A stretch of DNA of 25,623 bases from a bacterium (GCA_035527515.1 DATLAJ010000060.1:1-25623); one strand, 5' to 3'. Positions 1 through 8,236 are shown, numbered from the stretch's first letter. Notes: a model not told the origin generated them from the sequence alone. Program-made: numbers and translations.

Positions 1-472
1 GAAGTCGCTCAAGAAGATAAAAAAAGGCATCACGCTTGAGCAATCTGCCCAGGCGATGGATATGTGCCGCAAAGCCAGGATCGAGAGCAACGCCAGCTTC
101 ATGATTGGCATTTCCGGCGAGACGGTCGAGGACATCGAGGCGACGATAGATTTCGCGTGCAAGATATCGCCAGACGTGGTGACGTTCACAATTATGAAGC
201 CGTTTCCTGGCAGCGAGATTTTTGAGGAGGGCTTGGCCGAGGGTAGAATCATTCACACTGTTTGGGACGAGTATCTACATCAGGGGTTCGCCCTGATGAA
301 ACACGACGTGCTCACTGACGAGGAGCTTGGACGTCTGTTCAGGCGATGCTACAACCGCTTTTACTTCAGGCCGAGATACTGGGCAAAGCGAGTCAAGTGG
401 TTCTTCAAGCAGCCTATCCGGGAGACGAAGATCATCACCGAGAACGCCTGGATGCTGATCAGCAAGAAATAG
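1..472 (+). CDS. Radical SAM protein, C-terminal fragment (5' end outside window)
   Basis: The frame is open from base 2 to a TAG stop at 470-472, giving about 156 residues of the C-terminal part. The segment with GISGET followed by SPDVVTFTIMKPFPGSEIFE is the last strand-helix part of the radical SAM barrel seen in B12-binding radical SAM proteins; the two complete paralogs downstream have the matching text GLYGET / SPDSLQFSIATPWPGSKFF. The tail is basic and aromatic-rich, as in those paralogs. The CxxxCxxC cluster and any cobalamin domain would lie upstream of the window. The reaction cannot be told from this fragment. Three such genes close together suggest related steps of a lipid or glycan pathway (inference). 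Confidence 0.85.
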   Translation, partial: KSLKKIKKGITLEQSAQAMDMCRKARIESNASFMIGISGETVEDIEATIDFACKISPDVVTFTIMKPFPGSEIFEEGLAEGRIIHTVWDEYLHQGFALMKHDVLTDEELGRLFRRCYNRFYFRPRYWAKRVKWFFKQPIRETKIITENAWMLISKK

Positions 473-499
473 GCGACCCATGGTCAAGAGGGCCTCATC

Positions 500-1153
500 A
501 TGAAAGTGAGTAGCCTGAAGCGCTCAGTCTGCGTCGGCGCGTTTGGTCAGGTTGGAGGTGTCATAAGCGGCTTCTTGTGTGTGGTCATCATGTCCCTCGT
601 CTCACCTCGGGATTTCTTCGACTCGCCGATTCGAGTCGCCGTTTTCACTACCTCCTGCGGCCTCATCGGGGCGATAGCTACGTTCTCTGCGTCGTTCTCG
701 CTCGGAGTCTCCAAGAGCCCACTGGTCTCAATTCCGGTCGCTCTGGGCGTTGTGATTGGCCTGTGCCTCATTCTGAAGCTCATCCTTTCCCCGGCCGGCG
801 ATGACTCACCGATTGGCAAAGTCTTCTCGCTCGTTACGATTGTATTCGCGCTCTGTCAACTTGCGGCCGGTCCAAAACCTGCCTCCCTGAGCGATTCCCA
901 GCGAGTTAACGGTCCGCAAACCCAGGAGGCCCCGACCAAACCTTCTTATTACGAGCTGTCCCTCCCAAGAGTGCTAAGAACAGGCTTGACGACCGCCCTT
1001 GCGACTCTTGTAGTCCTTCTGGCAGTGCTGCTCCGATTACCTCTTCTGAACCTGTTTGAGATTGATGGCTGGGGTGTTTTTCTCTACGTGGTTCTCGGTT
1101 TCTTCCTCGGCGGCGCGGGATCGTTGGGCAACGCGTTGTGCCCTGGCACATGA
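500..1153 (+). CDS. Hypothetical multi-pass membrane protein
   Basis: 217 residues, ATG start 27 nt after the radical SAM stop, so probably co-transcribed with it. Hydrophobic segments lie at about residues 10-33, 44-68, 73-95, 104-121, 161-181 and 189-210, so four to six membrane spans are likely. A polar Ser/Pro/Gln-rich linker (about 122-150) separates an N-terminal group from a C-terminal pair. The C-terminal hairpin ends in a Gly-rich FFLGGAGSLGNA stretch. I do not recognise a family and see no catalytic motif. The codon usage and GC level resemble the neighbours, so it looks like a real gene. A structural or transport role in the inner membrane is only a guess. Confidence 0.7.
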   Translation: MKVSSLKRSVCVGAFGQVGGVISGFLCVVIMSLVSPRDFFDSPIRVAVFTTSCGLIGAIATFSASFSLGVSKSPLVSIPVALGVVIGLCLILKLILSPAGDDSPIGKVFSLVTIVFALCQLAAGPKPASLSDSQRVNGPQTQEAPTKPSYYELSLPRVLRTGLTTALATLVVLLAVLLRLPLLNLFEIDGWGVFLYVVLGFFLGGAGSLGNALCPGT

Positions 1154-1298
1154 GGCAAGAGCCAGTGCCCCAGACCATTTGCGCTGAGCTCGAGGCCGTG
1201 GCTCTGTTTGCGCCGATCTGTGCAGCAGCCTCCCCAGTATCTGCAAAATGTGGACTTCCATGCCCCAAGGGCCCGTTGCTATCCCCAAAGGGGCGGTT

Positions 1299-2084
1299 GT
1301 GAGATTCTGGACGCTTGGGACTTCCGCCGCTGTTGCCACGCTGGATAGAGACAATCTGTCGTTACTTGTCAGGTCTCAGAATGAGCTCTTTCTTATCGAA
1401 TGCAGCGGCAGCCCCGTCAAGCGGTTGCTCAGGGTGAACTGCGACTTAAAGGACCTGAACCTGCTCGTCATCACACACAGGCATCCGGACCATATCTACG
1501 GCCTCCCGTCGCTCGTTCATGCCCTCAAGATCAGTGGAGGCGGCCATCTCCCGATGCCGATCTTCGCGCCGCCTGAGACAGTCGAAGTCGCCAGCAAGCT
1601 GCTCCTGTCTTTTTGGGAGAGGGGTACTCTGTCCGAGTTAATCTCACTCATTCCGGTCTCGCTTGAGGGAAACCACTTGCTTTTCGAGGGCTCAGGTGTT
1701 CAGATTTTTACGAGTCCGGCTGAACATGGGCCGGAGACATTGGCTGTGAAGTTCGTGGAGAAGACGACCGGCGCAAGTATGGTATATTCTTCGGACACGA
1801 TGCTTTGTGAGAGCGTTGTTCGTCTAGCAGCGGGTGCGGATGACCTCTTGCACGACAGCACGTTCTGCGCTGCGGACAGAGAGAATGGCCCGCTTTTCGG
1901 CCATTCAACTGCCCGACAGGCGGGCATCGTGGCGAGACGGGCCGATGTTAAGCGGCTGATTTTGGTGCATTTCTCGGATGCAGCCGCAGACGGCTGCGAA
2001 TGCGTGGCACAGGCCGCGCTTGAGTTCGCCGGGCGGATAGTTGCTGCGGGCGACTTTCAGGAGTTCACGTGTGGGTCGTCGTAG
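1299..2084 (+). CDS. Metallo-beta-lactamase-fold hydrolase, RNase Z-like
   Basis: A zinc-dependent MBL-fold hydrolase of the RNase Z/ElaC-like branch. Numbering from the GTG at 1299 (261 residues), it opens with RFWTLGTSAAVATLDRDN, the usual first strands. It carries the metal motif HRHPDH (His60, His62, Asp64, His65), a later His in PAEHGPE, the metal-bridging Asp in YSSDT, the RNase Z-like LLHDSTF, the GHS motif, and a final LVHFS. An ATG at 1248 gives 17 extra residues, but GTG 1299 has AAAGGGG about 6 nt upstream and starts exactly at the conserved core, so I prefer it. RNase Z proper trims tRNA 3' ends; many relatives act on small molecules, so the substrate is uncertain. It lies between a membrane protein and the radical SAM pair. 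Confidence 0.85.
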   Translation: MRFWTLGTSAAVATLDRDNLSLLVRSQNELFLIECSGSPVKRLLRVNCDLKDLNLLVITHRHPDHIYGLPSLVHALKISGGGHLPMPIFAPPETVEVASKLLLSFWERGTLSELISLIPVSLEGNHLLFEGSGVQIFTSPAEHGPETLAVKFVEKTTGASMVYSSDTMLCESVVRLAAGADDLLHDSTFCAADRENGPLFGHSTARQAGIVARRADVKRLILVHFSDAAADGCECVAQAALEFAGRIVAAGDFQEFTCGSS

Positions 2085-2127
2085 GACGGTCATTGTTATT
2101 GTGGAACTGAAGTAACGGGAGGTTGAT

Positions 2128-3603
2128 TTGAGGGTTTTTCTCGGGAACTCGCCGTGGCGAAAGGAGGGCTTCTACGGCGTCAGAGCCGGCTCTAGATGGC
2201 CGCATTTCGAGAGGTCCTGTACGGATTACATGCCGTTCCCGTTCTTTTTGGCATACGCCGCGGCTGTGCTGGAGCAGGAAAAGCACGACGTGCTGCTCGT
2301 TGACGGCATCGCAGAGGGAATCGAAGACGACGAGTTTCTCAGTCGCGTGCAGAGGTTTGCGCCCGACGTTGTCGTCTTTGAGGTCTCGACCATCTCCATT
2401 GAGGTTGACCTGGCCTGCGCCAGAAACGTTCGCAGCGTGTGCCCCAACGCCAAAACCGTCTTCTGTGGCCTTCACACGGAGATGTTCGCTCCTGCTTTCC
2501 TCGAGCAGCATCCCGAGGTCGATCTGGTCATGAAGGGTGAGTATGAGTACACCCTACGCGAGCTCGTCTCAGCGCTCGCGGCCGGCCAGCCGCTCAGCGG
2601 CACGGCGGGTATCCTGTTTCGTTCCAACGGCGAGGTGGTCTTCACGGGTGATAGGCCGCTGATTGAGAACATAGACGAGCTGCCCTGGCCGGCGAGGCAT
2701 TTTCTGCCGATGGACGAATACTGCGACACGCCGGGCGAGATACCCAGGCCAAGCGTGCAGATGTGGGCCTCGAGAGGCTGCCCCTACGGGTGTGTCTATT
2801 GCGCATGGCCGCAGATAATGTATGGCAGCAAAAAATACCGAGCTCGCGATCCCATCAAAGTGGTTGACGAGATGGAATACCTCGTCAAGGAGATAGGATT
2901 CAAGTCAGTCTATTTCGATGATGACACGTTCAACATTGGGAAGCAGAGAATCCTCAAAATCTGCTCCGAGATCGGACGGCGGCGCCTCAAGGTGCCGTGG
3001 GCTATCATGGCCAGGGCCGACACGATGGACCGGGAGATGCTTGTGGCTCTTGACAAGGCCGGACTGGAGGGGCTCAAGTTCGGCGTCGAGAACGCCACGC
3101 AGGAGATCGTTGATCGTGCTGGCAAGGCGCTTGACCTGAAAAAAGTCAAGGAGATGGTGCACCTAACCAAGAGCATGGGGATATGGGTTCACCTGACGTT
3201 CATGTTTGGCCTTTACGGTGAGACCAGAGAGACGATGGACAAGACTATTGAGCTTGCGCTTTCTCTCAGCCCGGACTCGCTTCAGTTCTCTATCGCGACC
3301 CCGTGGCCGGGCAGCAAGTTTTTCAAGCAGCTTGAGAAGGAAGGCCACCTTCTCTCACGCAATTACGCTGAGTATGATGGATACAACGTTGCTGTCATCA
3401 AGACCGATATGCTGGGAAAGGATGACCTCGAGGCGGCGCTTAAGAAGGCCAACAGGCTCTGGGACGAGCATGTCTGCTCCCGAAGGGAGGCATTCAGCAA
3501 GTTCGGTAATCGCGTTAAGAGACACATCACTCATCCGAGGCTCTTCTGGAAGAGATTAAATCGTAGGATGAGAAGGTATCGGGAGCAACGAGCCGCCAGC
3601 TAA
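2128..3603 (+). CDS. B12-binding domain radical SAM protein (paralog 1)
   Basis: 491 residues. The N-terminal third (about 1-150) is a cobalamin-binding-like Rossmann domain, with strands VLLVDG and VVVFEVSTIS and the VDLVMKGEYEYTL motif that closes such domains. The canonical DxHxxG cobalamin motif is not obvious. The radical SAM domain (about 205-420) has the 4Fe-4S cluster motif CPYGCVYC (Cys218, Cys222, Cys225), a FDDDTFNIGK segment and a FGLYGET loop. The start is TTG, chosen because GGGAGG sits 5 nt upstream and the next gene starts the same way. The family does methylations, cyclisations or rearrangements on unactivated carbons in lipid, hopanoid or antibiotic routes; the substrate here is unknown. 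It is a tandem paralog of the next gene. Confidence 0.9.
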   Translation: MRVFLGNSPWRKEGFYGVRAGSRWPHFERSCTDYMPFPFFLAYAAAVLEQEKHDVLLVDGIAEGIEDDEFLSRVQRFAPDVVVFEVSTISIEVDLACARNVRSVCPNAKTVFCGLHTEMFAPAFLEQHPEVDLVMKGEYEYTLRELVSALAAGQPLSGTAGILFRSNGEVVFTGDRPLIENIDELPWPARHFLPMDEYCDTPGEIPRPSVQMWASRGCPYGCVYCAWPQIMYGSKKYRARDPIKVVDEMEYLVKEIGFKSVYFDDDTFNIGKQRILKICSEIGRRRLKVPWAIMARADTMDREMLVALDKAGLEGLKFGVENATQEIVDRAGKALDLKKVKEMVHLTKSMGIWVHLTFMFGLYGETRETMDKTIELALSLSPDSLQFSIATPWPGSKFFKQLEKEGHLLSRNYAEYDGYNVAVIKTDMLGKDDLEAALKKANRLWDEHVCSRREAFSKFGNRVKRHITHPRLFWKRLNRRMRRYREQRAAS

Positions 3604-3656
3604 GAAACGCTGCCGAGCGCGCGGCAAAATGATGTTCTGCAAACACATCGAAATAA

Positions 3657-3687
3657 GCAGCCAGCGAAACAAGCTGCCACCTTTTTT
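3657..3687 (+). terminator. Possible weak rho-independent terminator
   Basis: GCAGC (3657-3661) and GCTGC (3673-3677) can form a 5-bp stem with an 11-nt loop, followed four bases later by six T residues (3682-3687). The stem is short and the spacing poor, so it may at most attenuate transcription between the two radical SAM paralogs. Confidence 0.25.
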
Positions 3688-3719
3688 GTACCGATCGTTT
3701 TGAGTGAAGGGAGGTTCGC

Positions 3720-5183
3720 TTGAGGGTTTTTCTTGGGAACTCCCCCTGGTATAAGGACGGCTGTTACGGTGTTCGGGCCGGCTCGAGGTGGCCGCATTTC
3801 CAGCCCTCTGACAGTCAATACATGCCGTTCCCGTTCTTCTTGGCTTATGCCGCGGCCCTCCTGGAGCGCCAGGAGGGCGTCGATGTGCTGTTGGTGGATG
3901 GCGTAGCCGAGAAGATGACCGACGATGAGTTCCTGGGCCGAGTGCAGGAGTTTCGCCCAGACCTCGTAGTGCTCGAGGTCTCAACCATTTCCATTGAGGT
4001 TGACCTCGCCTGCGCCAGAAACGTTCGGGAGCTTTGCCCTGACGCCAAGATAGCCTTCTGCGGCCTTCATACATACATGTTCGAGCGCGAGTTCCTGAAG
4101 CAGCATGACTGCGTGGATTTCGTCATGAAGGGCGAATACGAATGCACGCTGAAATACCTCGTGGGCGCTCTCACCTCTGGTCAGCCCCTTTCTGACGTTC
4201 CTGGCATACTCTATCGGTCCAATAAAGATATTGTCTTCACTCGCGACAGGCCACTTGTGCAGGACATAGACGAGATGCCCTGGCCGGCGAGGCATTTTCT
4301 ACCGATGGATGTCTATTGCGACACGCCGGGCGAGATACCCAGGCCGAGCGTGCAGATGTGGGCCTCGAGGGGCTGCCCCTACAAGTGCGTCTATTGCGCA
4401 TGGCCACAGATAATGTATGGCAGCAACACATATCGAGCGAGAGACCCGGTCGCAATCGTCGATGAGATGGAATACCTCGTCAAGGAGATGGGCTTCAAAT
4501 CAATCTATTTCGATGATGACACCTTCAACATCGGCAAGCAGAGAATCCTTGAAATGTGCTCCGAGATCGACCGGCGGCGCCTCAAGGTTCCCTGGGCGAT
4601 CATGGCAAGAGCCGACACCATGGACCGGGAGCTGCTGACCGCGCTCAAGAGGGCCGGGCTGCGTGGTCTCAAATACGGCGTGGAGTCCGGCTCGCAGGAG
4701 ATACTCGATCGCTGTGGCAAGGCGCTCGATCTCGAGAAGGTAAAGCAGGTAGTCAAACTCACTAAGCAGATGAACATCTGGGTCCACCTGACGTTCATGT
4801 TCGGCCTGCCCGGAGAGACCAGGGACACCATGGAGAAGACGATCGGTCTCGCGCTTTCCCTCGATCCCGATTCGCTTCAGTTCTCTATCGCAACGCCCTG
4901 GCCGGGCACTGCCTTCTTCAAGGATTTAGAAAAACAAGGCTTTCTCATGTCTCGTGATTTTTCCAAATACGATGGCTCTGAAGTGGCCGTAATCAGGACA
5001 GAGGCGCTCTCCACGGATGACCTAGAGGAAGGACTTCGAAGCGCTAGGGAACGATACACAAGCCTCGGCAGTCGCATCAAACGACACATCGTCCACCCGC
5101 GCTTTTTTTTCAGGAAGGTTCATCGACGCATCAAGCGCTGGCAGGACGCCCAGTCCGGCGCGCCGAGCAGAGGTCCCGCCTGA
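3720..5183 (+). CDS. B12-binding domain radical SAM protein (paralog 2)
   Basis: 487 residues, collinear with paralog 1 and very similar to it, starting with the same MRVFLGNSPW and RAGSRWPHF. The cobalamin-like domain is about 1-150. The 4Fe-4S motif is CPYKCVYC (Cys219, Cys223, Cys226), followed by AWPQIMYGSN and FDDDTFNIGKQRIL. The TTG start has GGGAGG five bases upstream, the same layout as paralog 1, so upstream sequence was duplicated with the gene. The C-terminal 60-70 residues are the least conserved part: basic and aromatic, ending PSRGPA. Same membrane- or polysaccharide-related uncertainty as paralog 1. The next gene downstream is convergent, so the transcription unit should end in 5184-5465, but I see no clear terminator. 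Confidence 0.9.
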   Translation: MRVFLGNSPWYKDGCYGVRAGSRWPHFQPSDSQYMPFPFFLAYAAALLERQEGVDVLLVDGVAEKMTDDEFLGRVQEFRPDLVVLEVSTISIEVDLACARNVRELCPDAKIAFCGLHTYMFEREFLKQHDCVDFVMKGEYECTLKYLVGALTSGQPLSDVPGILYRSNKDIVFTRDRPLVQDIDEMPWPARHFLPMDVYCDTPGEIPRPSVQMWASRGCPYKCVYCAWPQIMYGSNTYRARDPVAIVDEMEYLVKEMGFKSIYFDDDTFNIGKQRILEMCSEIDRRRLKVPWAIMARADTMDRELLTALKRAGLRGLKYGVESGSQEILDRCGKALDLEKVKQVVKLTKQMNIWVHLTFMFGLPGETRDTMEKTIGLALSLDPDSLQFSIATPWPGTAFFKDLEKQGFLMSRDFSKYDGSEVAVIRTEALSTDDLEEGLRSARERYTSLGSRIKRHIVHPRFFFRKVHRRIKRWQDAQSGAPSRGPA

Positions 5184-5298
5184 GAGGGCCCAAAGCGGGC
5201 TGTGCAACCTGTCGTAGGGGCGCGCCATCGTGCATGCACACCTCTTGCTATGCCATTTTGACTTCAGAGGCTGTCCGAAAAGTCGGGTCTGAGGTTAT

Positions 5299-5360
5299 GT
5301 AGGGGCGGGGCTTGCCTCCGCCCATCTATATATTCGGGCAGACACAAGGCCTGCCCCTGC
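5299..5360. repeat. Imperfect inverted repeat, dispersed-repeat type
   Basis: Left arm 5299-5323 (GTAGGGGCGGGGCTTGCC...) and right arm 5336-5360 (reverse complement begins GCAGGGGCAGGCCTTGTG) are imperfect inverted copies of about 25 bp with a 12-bp AT-rich centre. GTAGGGGC also occurs at about 5213. The 282-bp gap between the convergent genes ending at 5183 and 5466 holds this element and otherwise no gene that I can see. Such GTAGGGGC...GCCCCTAC elements resemble dispersed intergenic repeats; mobility is inference. Confidence 0.5.
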
Positions 5361-5465
5361 ATGTGGCATACCCCGCTGCGTCATCCCCGTAGAAACCGAC
5401 TTAGTTGACAGCCTCCTTAGAGCGTGCCATGCATCTGCAAGCCTGACATCTGTCAATTATCCGGG

Positions 5466-5711
5466 TTACATCAGCGACCAGTGCGCCTCGGCCACGTTGC
5501 TGGCGAGGTTGAACGTTCCCTGATAGAAGAACGCCGCAAGGAACCTGTAGCCTCCCCTCGGAAGCGCATCCGGAAGCGGAAGGTGCATGATAGTCCAGTC
5601 CGGAAGCGAGGCGCCCTGGCCGAGCGGCAGAAACGATATGTTCGTGAAGCCCGGGTCGGTCTGCCATGTCGGGAAGAAGAACAGGGTGCCGTTCGGGTCG
5701 TCATCTAAGGT
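5466..5711 (-). repeat. Repeated C-terminal module, copy A (coding)
   Basis: This 246-bp stretch encodes the last 81 residues of the 688-aa exported protein and matches 8678-8923 at roughly 90 % of bases. The translations differ at only about three residues over the matched stretch (Asn/Asp, Met/Ile, Ser/Thr). Similarity drops sharply upstream of it. Confidence 0.85.
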
Positions 5712-7532
5712 TGCCGCTATGTACAGGTCGAAGAACATGCCCATCCCCTGATTCTCCAGGCCCAGCGAGAGGTCAAGAACCTCGCCTGCGGCGTACGCCT
5801 CCTTATTTGTCCGGACAGCGACAGTCGGCGGCGTCCCCATCTGGTCGCCGCTGAGCGCAAGCTGCGGAGCAGTCGCCGTCGAGTAATCACCTGGCTCGCC
5901 CCTCGTCGGCGCGCCATAGACGATGAACTCGCAGGAGCCGATGTCGCTCGCAAGGCTGAACGTGTTCGGCTCAAAAAATGCTGTGTAGAGCTTGTGCCCG
6001 CCCGGGGCCAAGGTCTTGAGCGGAAAGTGCGCGATCTCGATCTCTTCGAAAAAGGCGTCGGTAGGTAGCGGCCTGAACTGCATCGCGGCCAACCAGGGGT
6101 CGTTTGTCCAGAACGGATAGAAAAAAAGCTCGTTCTTATCCGGCTGCTTCCAGGCGACGTAGCAGTCGAGAGGCGCGGCCATCTCAGAGTTCCTGATCTG
6201 TAAGGACACATTCGCGTACGAATCGGACCAGCCGGCGTATGTTGAAAAGTTGGTCTGAATCCCGATCGTTAGCCCCTGGCGTTCGCCGAACGCCACCAGC
6301 TTGTCGCCGACCAGACAGTAAACCGTCCCGTCCGCGTCAATGCACGGCCCGCCGGCTGCGCCGAAGTGGCCGGACATGGAGTAGAGTGGCTCGTAGCTGC
6401 CGGCCCAACGCTCCAACGGGAGGTTAACACGACCGAACTCGAACGTGTTCGTGCTCGTGCTCGCATCCCAGCTGAAAAAGCTGACAAAGACGTTGCCGTC
6501 CGCATCCGCCGCGGGGCTTGAAAGCGGCGCCTGGTCTGTGGGCAGCTTCACGGAGGCGCCGCCCAGGTCGGGGCGCTGTCTGGTCACGGTCGCCCGCCAT
6601 TCGTCGGTGTAGCTGCCCCAGTTCTGCATCTCGTAAAACACAACCGAGCCGTCCGGCATCAGAATCGGGCTGGTGTAGCAGAATCCCTCCTGCAACGGAA
6701 ACGACCAGTCAACCGACCCGTCGCTGTTCAAGCAATATAGAGCATTGCCCGACACGACAAAGTAGATGTGGCCAGCGTCGTCGAGAGTGGGCGCGGAGCT
6801 CAAAGCGTAGGGCTTCCCTCCGTATTCTTCTGTCGGCTGAAACGTCCAATTCAGTGTCCCGTCACTATTCAGGCAGTATAGCCTGGAGTTTGCGCCGATG
6901 TTGCCGGTCCCAAAGTAAACCGTCCCATCGCTGGCCGCGGCCGGAATCGTGCTGATCAGATTCTCGCACGCATAGGACCACTCAATGGTTGCACTGGTTG
7001 CTCCTGGCCGCACGGCATATAGGCAGAAGGGGCAGGCAGCGTATATCTCATCGTTCTCGCCCAGTGTCAGGAACGAATAGTGGAGGTTCAGCACCTTCCC
7101 TAATGTAAGCTCCCACCGAACGTCGCCGTTTGGTGCAATCGCGGACAGCGCTGCGATGGACTGGTCCTCTAGATCGCGCACACTGCTGGCGATGATCAGT
7201 GTCCCGTCTGATAGAACAGCGGGACTGCCTTGACCCAGGGTGGCTGGCCCACGTGCGACTATCTGGCCGTCCCTGGAGAACCTCATTGTTCCCATTGGTC
7301 CGTTCTGCGTGCACCACACGCCGCCGCCATCAGCCGCAACTAGGTGAGACTCCTTCGTGGGGTGCTCTACCTCTACGGCCCAGAGAAGCTCTAGTGGGTG
7401 TCCCGTCGAGACAGGGGCAAGCCCCGTGTGGCTCGGATCACGCTGGAACATCGGCCAGAACGACGCCGCTCCCGCGCACGACATAAAAACCAACAACAGA
7501 ACAGATGACAAGCAAAAGATATTCTTTCGCAT
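5466..7532 (-). CDS. Exported PQQ-like beta-propeller protein with tandem C-terminal sandwich modules
   Basis: 688 residues. ATG at 7532 is preceded by GGAGG 6 nt upstream. A signal peptide covers about 1-22; Cys19 is in a weak lipobox-like context (FMSC), so a lipoprotein is possible but less likely than signal peptidase I cleavage near AGA-A. The mature start SFWPMFQRDPSHTG is typical of PQQ-like propellers. Blades follow to about residue 420, marked by repeats such as LYCLNSDGTLNWTF and LYCLNSDGSVDWSF. Two related C-terminal modules (about 430-550 and 565-688) repeat the pattern L-F-F-(Y/F)-P-(F/T)-W-x-(N/T)-D-P and end with a FFxPNTF / FFYQGTF strand. These may be adhesive or anchoring beta-sandwiches (inference). 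Catalytic PQQ binding is not evident. It is co-oriented with the 121-aa gene and downstream of it. Confidence 0.85.
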   Translation of the reverse strand: MRKNIFCLSSVLLLVFMSCAGAASFWPMFQRDPSHTGLAPVSTGHPLELLWAVEVEHPTKESHLVAADGGGVWCTQNGPMGTMRFSRDGQIVARGPATLGQGSPAVLSDGTLIIASSVRDLEDQSIAALSAIAPNGDVRWELTLGKVLNLHYSFLTLGENDEIYAACPFCLYAVRPGATSATIEWSYACENLISTIPAAASDGTVYFGTGNIGANSRLYCLNSDGTLNWTFQPTEEYGGKPYALSSAPTLDDAGHIYFVVSGNALYCLNSDGSVDWSFPLQEGFCYTSPILMPDGSVVFYEMQNWGSYTDEWRATVTRQRPDLGGASVKLPTDQAPLSSPAADADGNVFVSFFSWDASTSTNTFEFGRVNLPLERWAGSYEPLYSMSGHFGAAGGPCIDADGTVYCLVGDKLVAFGERQGLTIGIQTNFSTYAGWSDSYANVSLQIRNSEMAAPLDCYVAWKQPDKNELFFYPFWTNDPWLAAMQFRPLPTDAFFEEIEIAHFPLKTLAPGGHKLYTAFFEPNTFSLASDIGSCEFIVYGAPTRGEPGDYSTATAPQLALSGDQMGTPPTVAVRTNKEAYAAGEVLDLSLGLENQGMGMFFDLYIAATLDDDPNGTLFFFPTWQTDPGFTNISFLPLGQGASLPDWTIMHLPLPDALPRGGYRFLAAFFYQGTFNLASNVAEAHWSLM

Positions 7533-7582
7533 TCTTAACCTCCGTCTAATTTTGCCAGCTCTTACGAGCCAGTTTATTTGTA

Positions 7583-7610
7583 GGCGGCGAGGCGCAAGCG
7601 CCCCGCCGCC
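7583..7610 (-). other. Intercistronic GC hairpin
   Basis: GGCGGCG (7583-7589) pairs with CGCCGCC (7604-7610), and GGCG (7591-7594) pairs with CGCC (7599-7602), around a 4-nt loop. The single mismatch (A7590/C7603) becomes a G-U pair in the minus-strand transcript, giving a continuous 12-bp stem in the mRNA. It lies between the 121-aa gene and the 688-aa gene. No U tract follows, so it is more likely an RNA stability or processing element, or a REP-like unit, than a terminator. Confidence 0.6.
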
Positions 7611-7636
7611 AACTCTGTCGAAGTCCTATGTGCGAG

Positions 7637-8002
7637 CTACTCTACACTTGGCCCTAGATGCGCAAGCGTTGTGTCATCCTCAGTCCGGAACTGAAAGCCC
7701 CAGTCGGTCCCAGCGGGCAGCGTCGTTTGGTAGCTATAATCAACGATTATGCTCCCGATGTGCACGATGGCCATCATGTAACTGCCGTACGGGACCCCGC
7801 CCTTCGTGATGTCCGCGTACACATCCGGCGGGTCCTGCCCAGGACTCAGCGCATACTGAACTGTGTAGGTGAAAATGGTCATGTTTGCGCGGCCACTCGT
7901 GGGAGACACTGCGCCCTCGTTATAGAACGATCCGGCGAAAGCCAGCACGGCCAACGCAGCGACCAAGCCGACAATTGCCGTTATTCTCACTTTTCTGTGC
8001 AC
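7637..8002 (-). CDS. Small exported protein of unknown family
   Basis: 121 residues with a GTG start at 8002, preceded by GGAG about 9 nt upstream. Residues 1-23 are a clear signal peptide (basic MHRKVR, hydrophobic core, AFA-G cleavage site). The mature part of about 98 residues has no cysteine and is rich in Thr, Tyr and Gly. The segments ANMTIFTYTVQYAL, PDVYADITKGGVPYGSYMMA and SIIVDYSYQTTLPAG alternate in a way that suggests beta strands. I do not recognise a family. It is the first gene after the long leader that begins near 8556, with the 688-aa propeller protein 104 nt downstream, so both are probably on one transcript. A surface partner or pilin-like accessory role is only a guess. 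Confidence 0.65.
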   Translation of the reverse strand: MHRKVRITAIVGLVAALAVLAFAGSFYNEGAVSPTSGRANMTIFTYTVQYALSPGQDPPDVYADITKGGVPYGSYMMAIVHIGSIIVDYSYQTTLPAGTDWGFQFRTEDDTTLAHLGPSVE

Positions 8003-8075
8003 TTTAGTTTCTCCTATCTATTTCTTGAAAAAGTTGCATTACTGTCTCTAAGTTGAGATTGTTCCGCTGAACAGC

Positions 8076-8095
8076 TGCCATTTGAAAAAATGGCA
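8076..8095. other. Leader hairpin proximal to the 121-aa gene
   Basis: TGCCATTT (8076-8083) and AAATGGCA (8088-8095) form a perfect 8-bp stem with a 4-nt loop. It lies about 75 nt upstream of the GTG start at 8002 and within the expected transcript. There is no U tract after it on the minus strand. Confidence 0.55.
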
Positions 8096-8109
8096 CGCGG
8101 GGCGAATAG

Positions 8110-8144
8110 GAGGGCCTCGTGGTCTGATTGAACCACGGGCCCTC
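8110..8144 (-). other. Long leader hairpin (13 bp)
   Basis: GAGGGCC (8110-8116) pairs with GGCCCTC (8138-8144) and CGTGGT (8118-8123) with ACCACG (8132-8137), with one bulged base and an 8-nt loop. One arm, GGAGGGCCTCGTGGTCTG, recurs at 10791-10808 in the second leader without its partner arm. No U tract follows. Confidence 0.6.
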
Positions 8145-8236
8145 TTCCCGCATAGAGCAGGAAAGGCCCGGGTGGAAGCGTAAAAAGAGGGTGAAACTTC
8201 AACATAATCTATAAGGCCGGGTTTTGGCTTGAGCTG

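Noticed and set aside
1248-1298. ATG 1248 as start of the MBL-fold protein
   Set aside because: GTG 1299 has a better ribosome site and begins exactly at the conserved RFWTLGTSA core.
8110-8144. Rho-independent terminator
   Set aside because: The stem is strong, but no U run follows on the minus strand and genes continue downstream.
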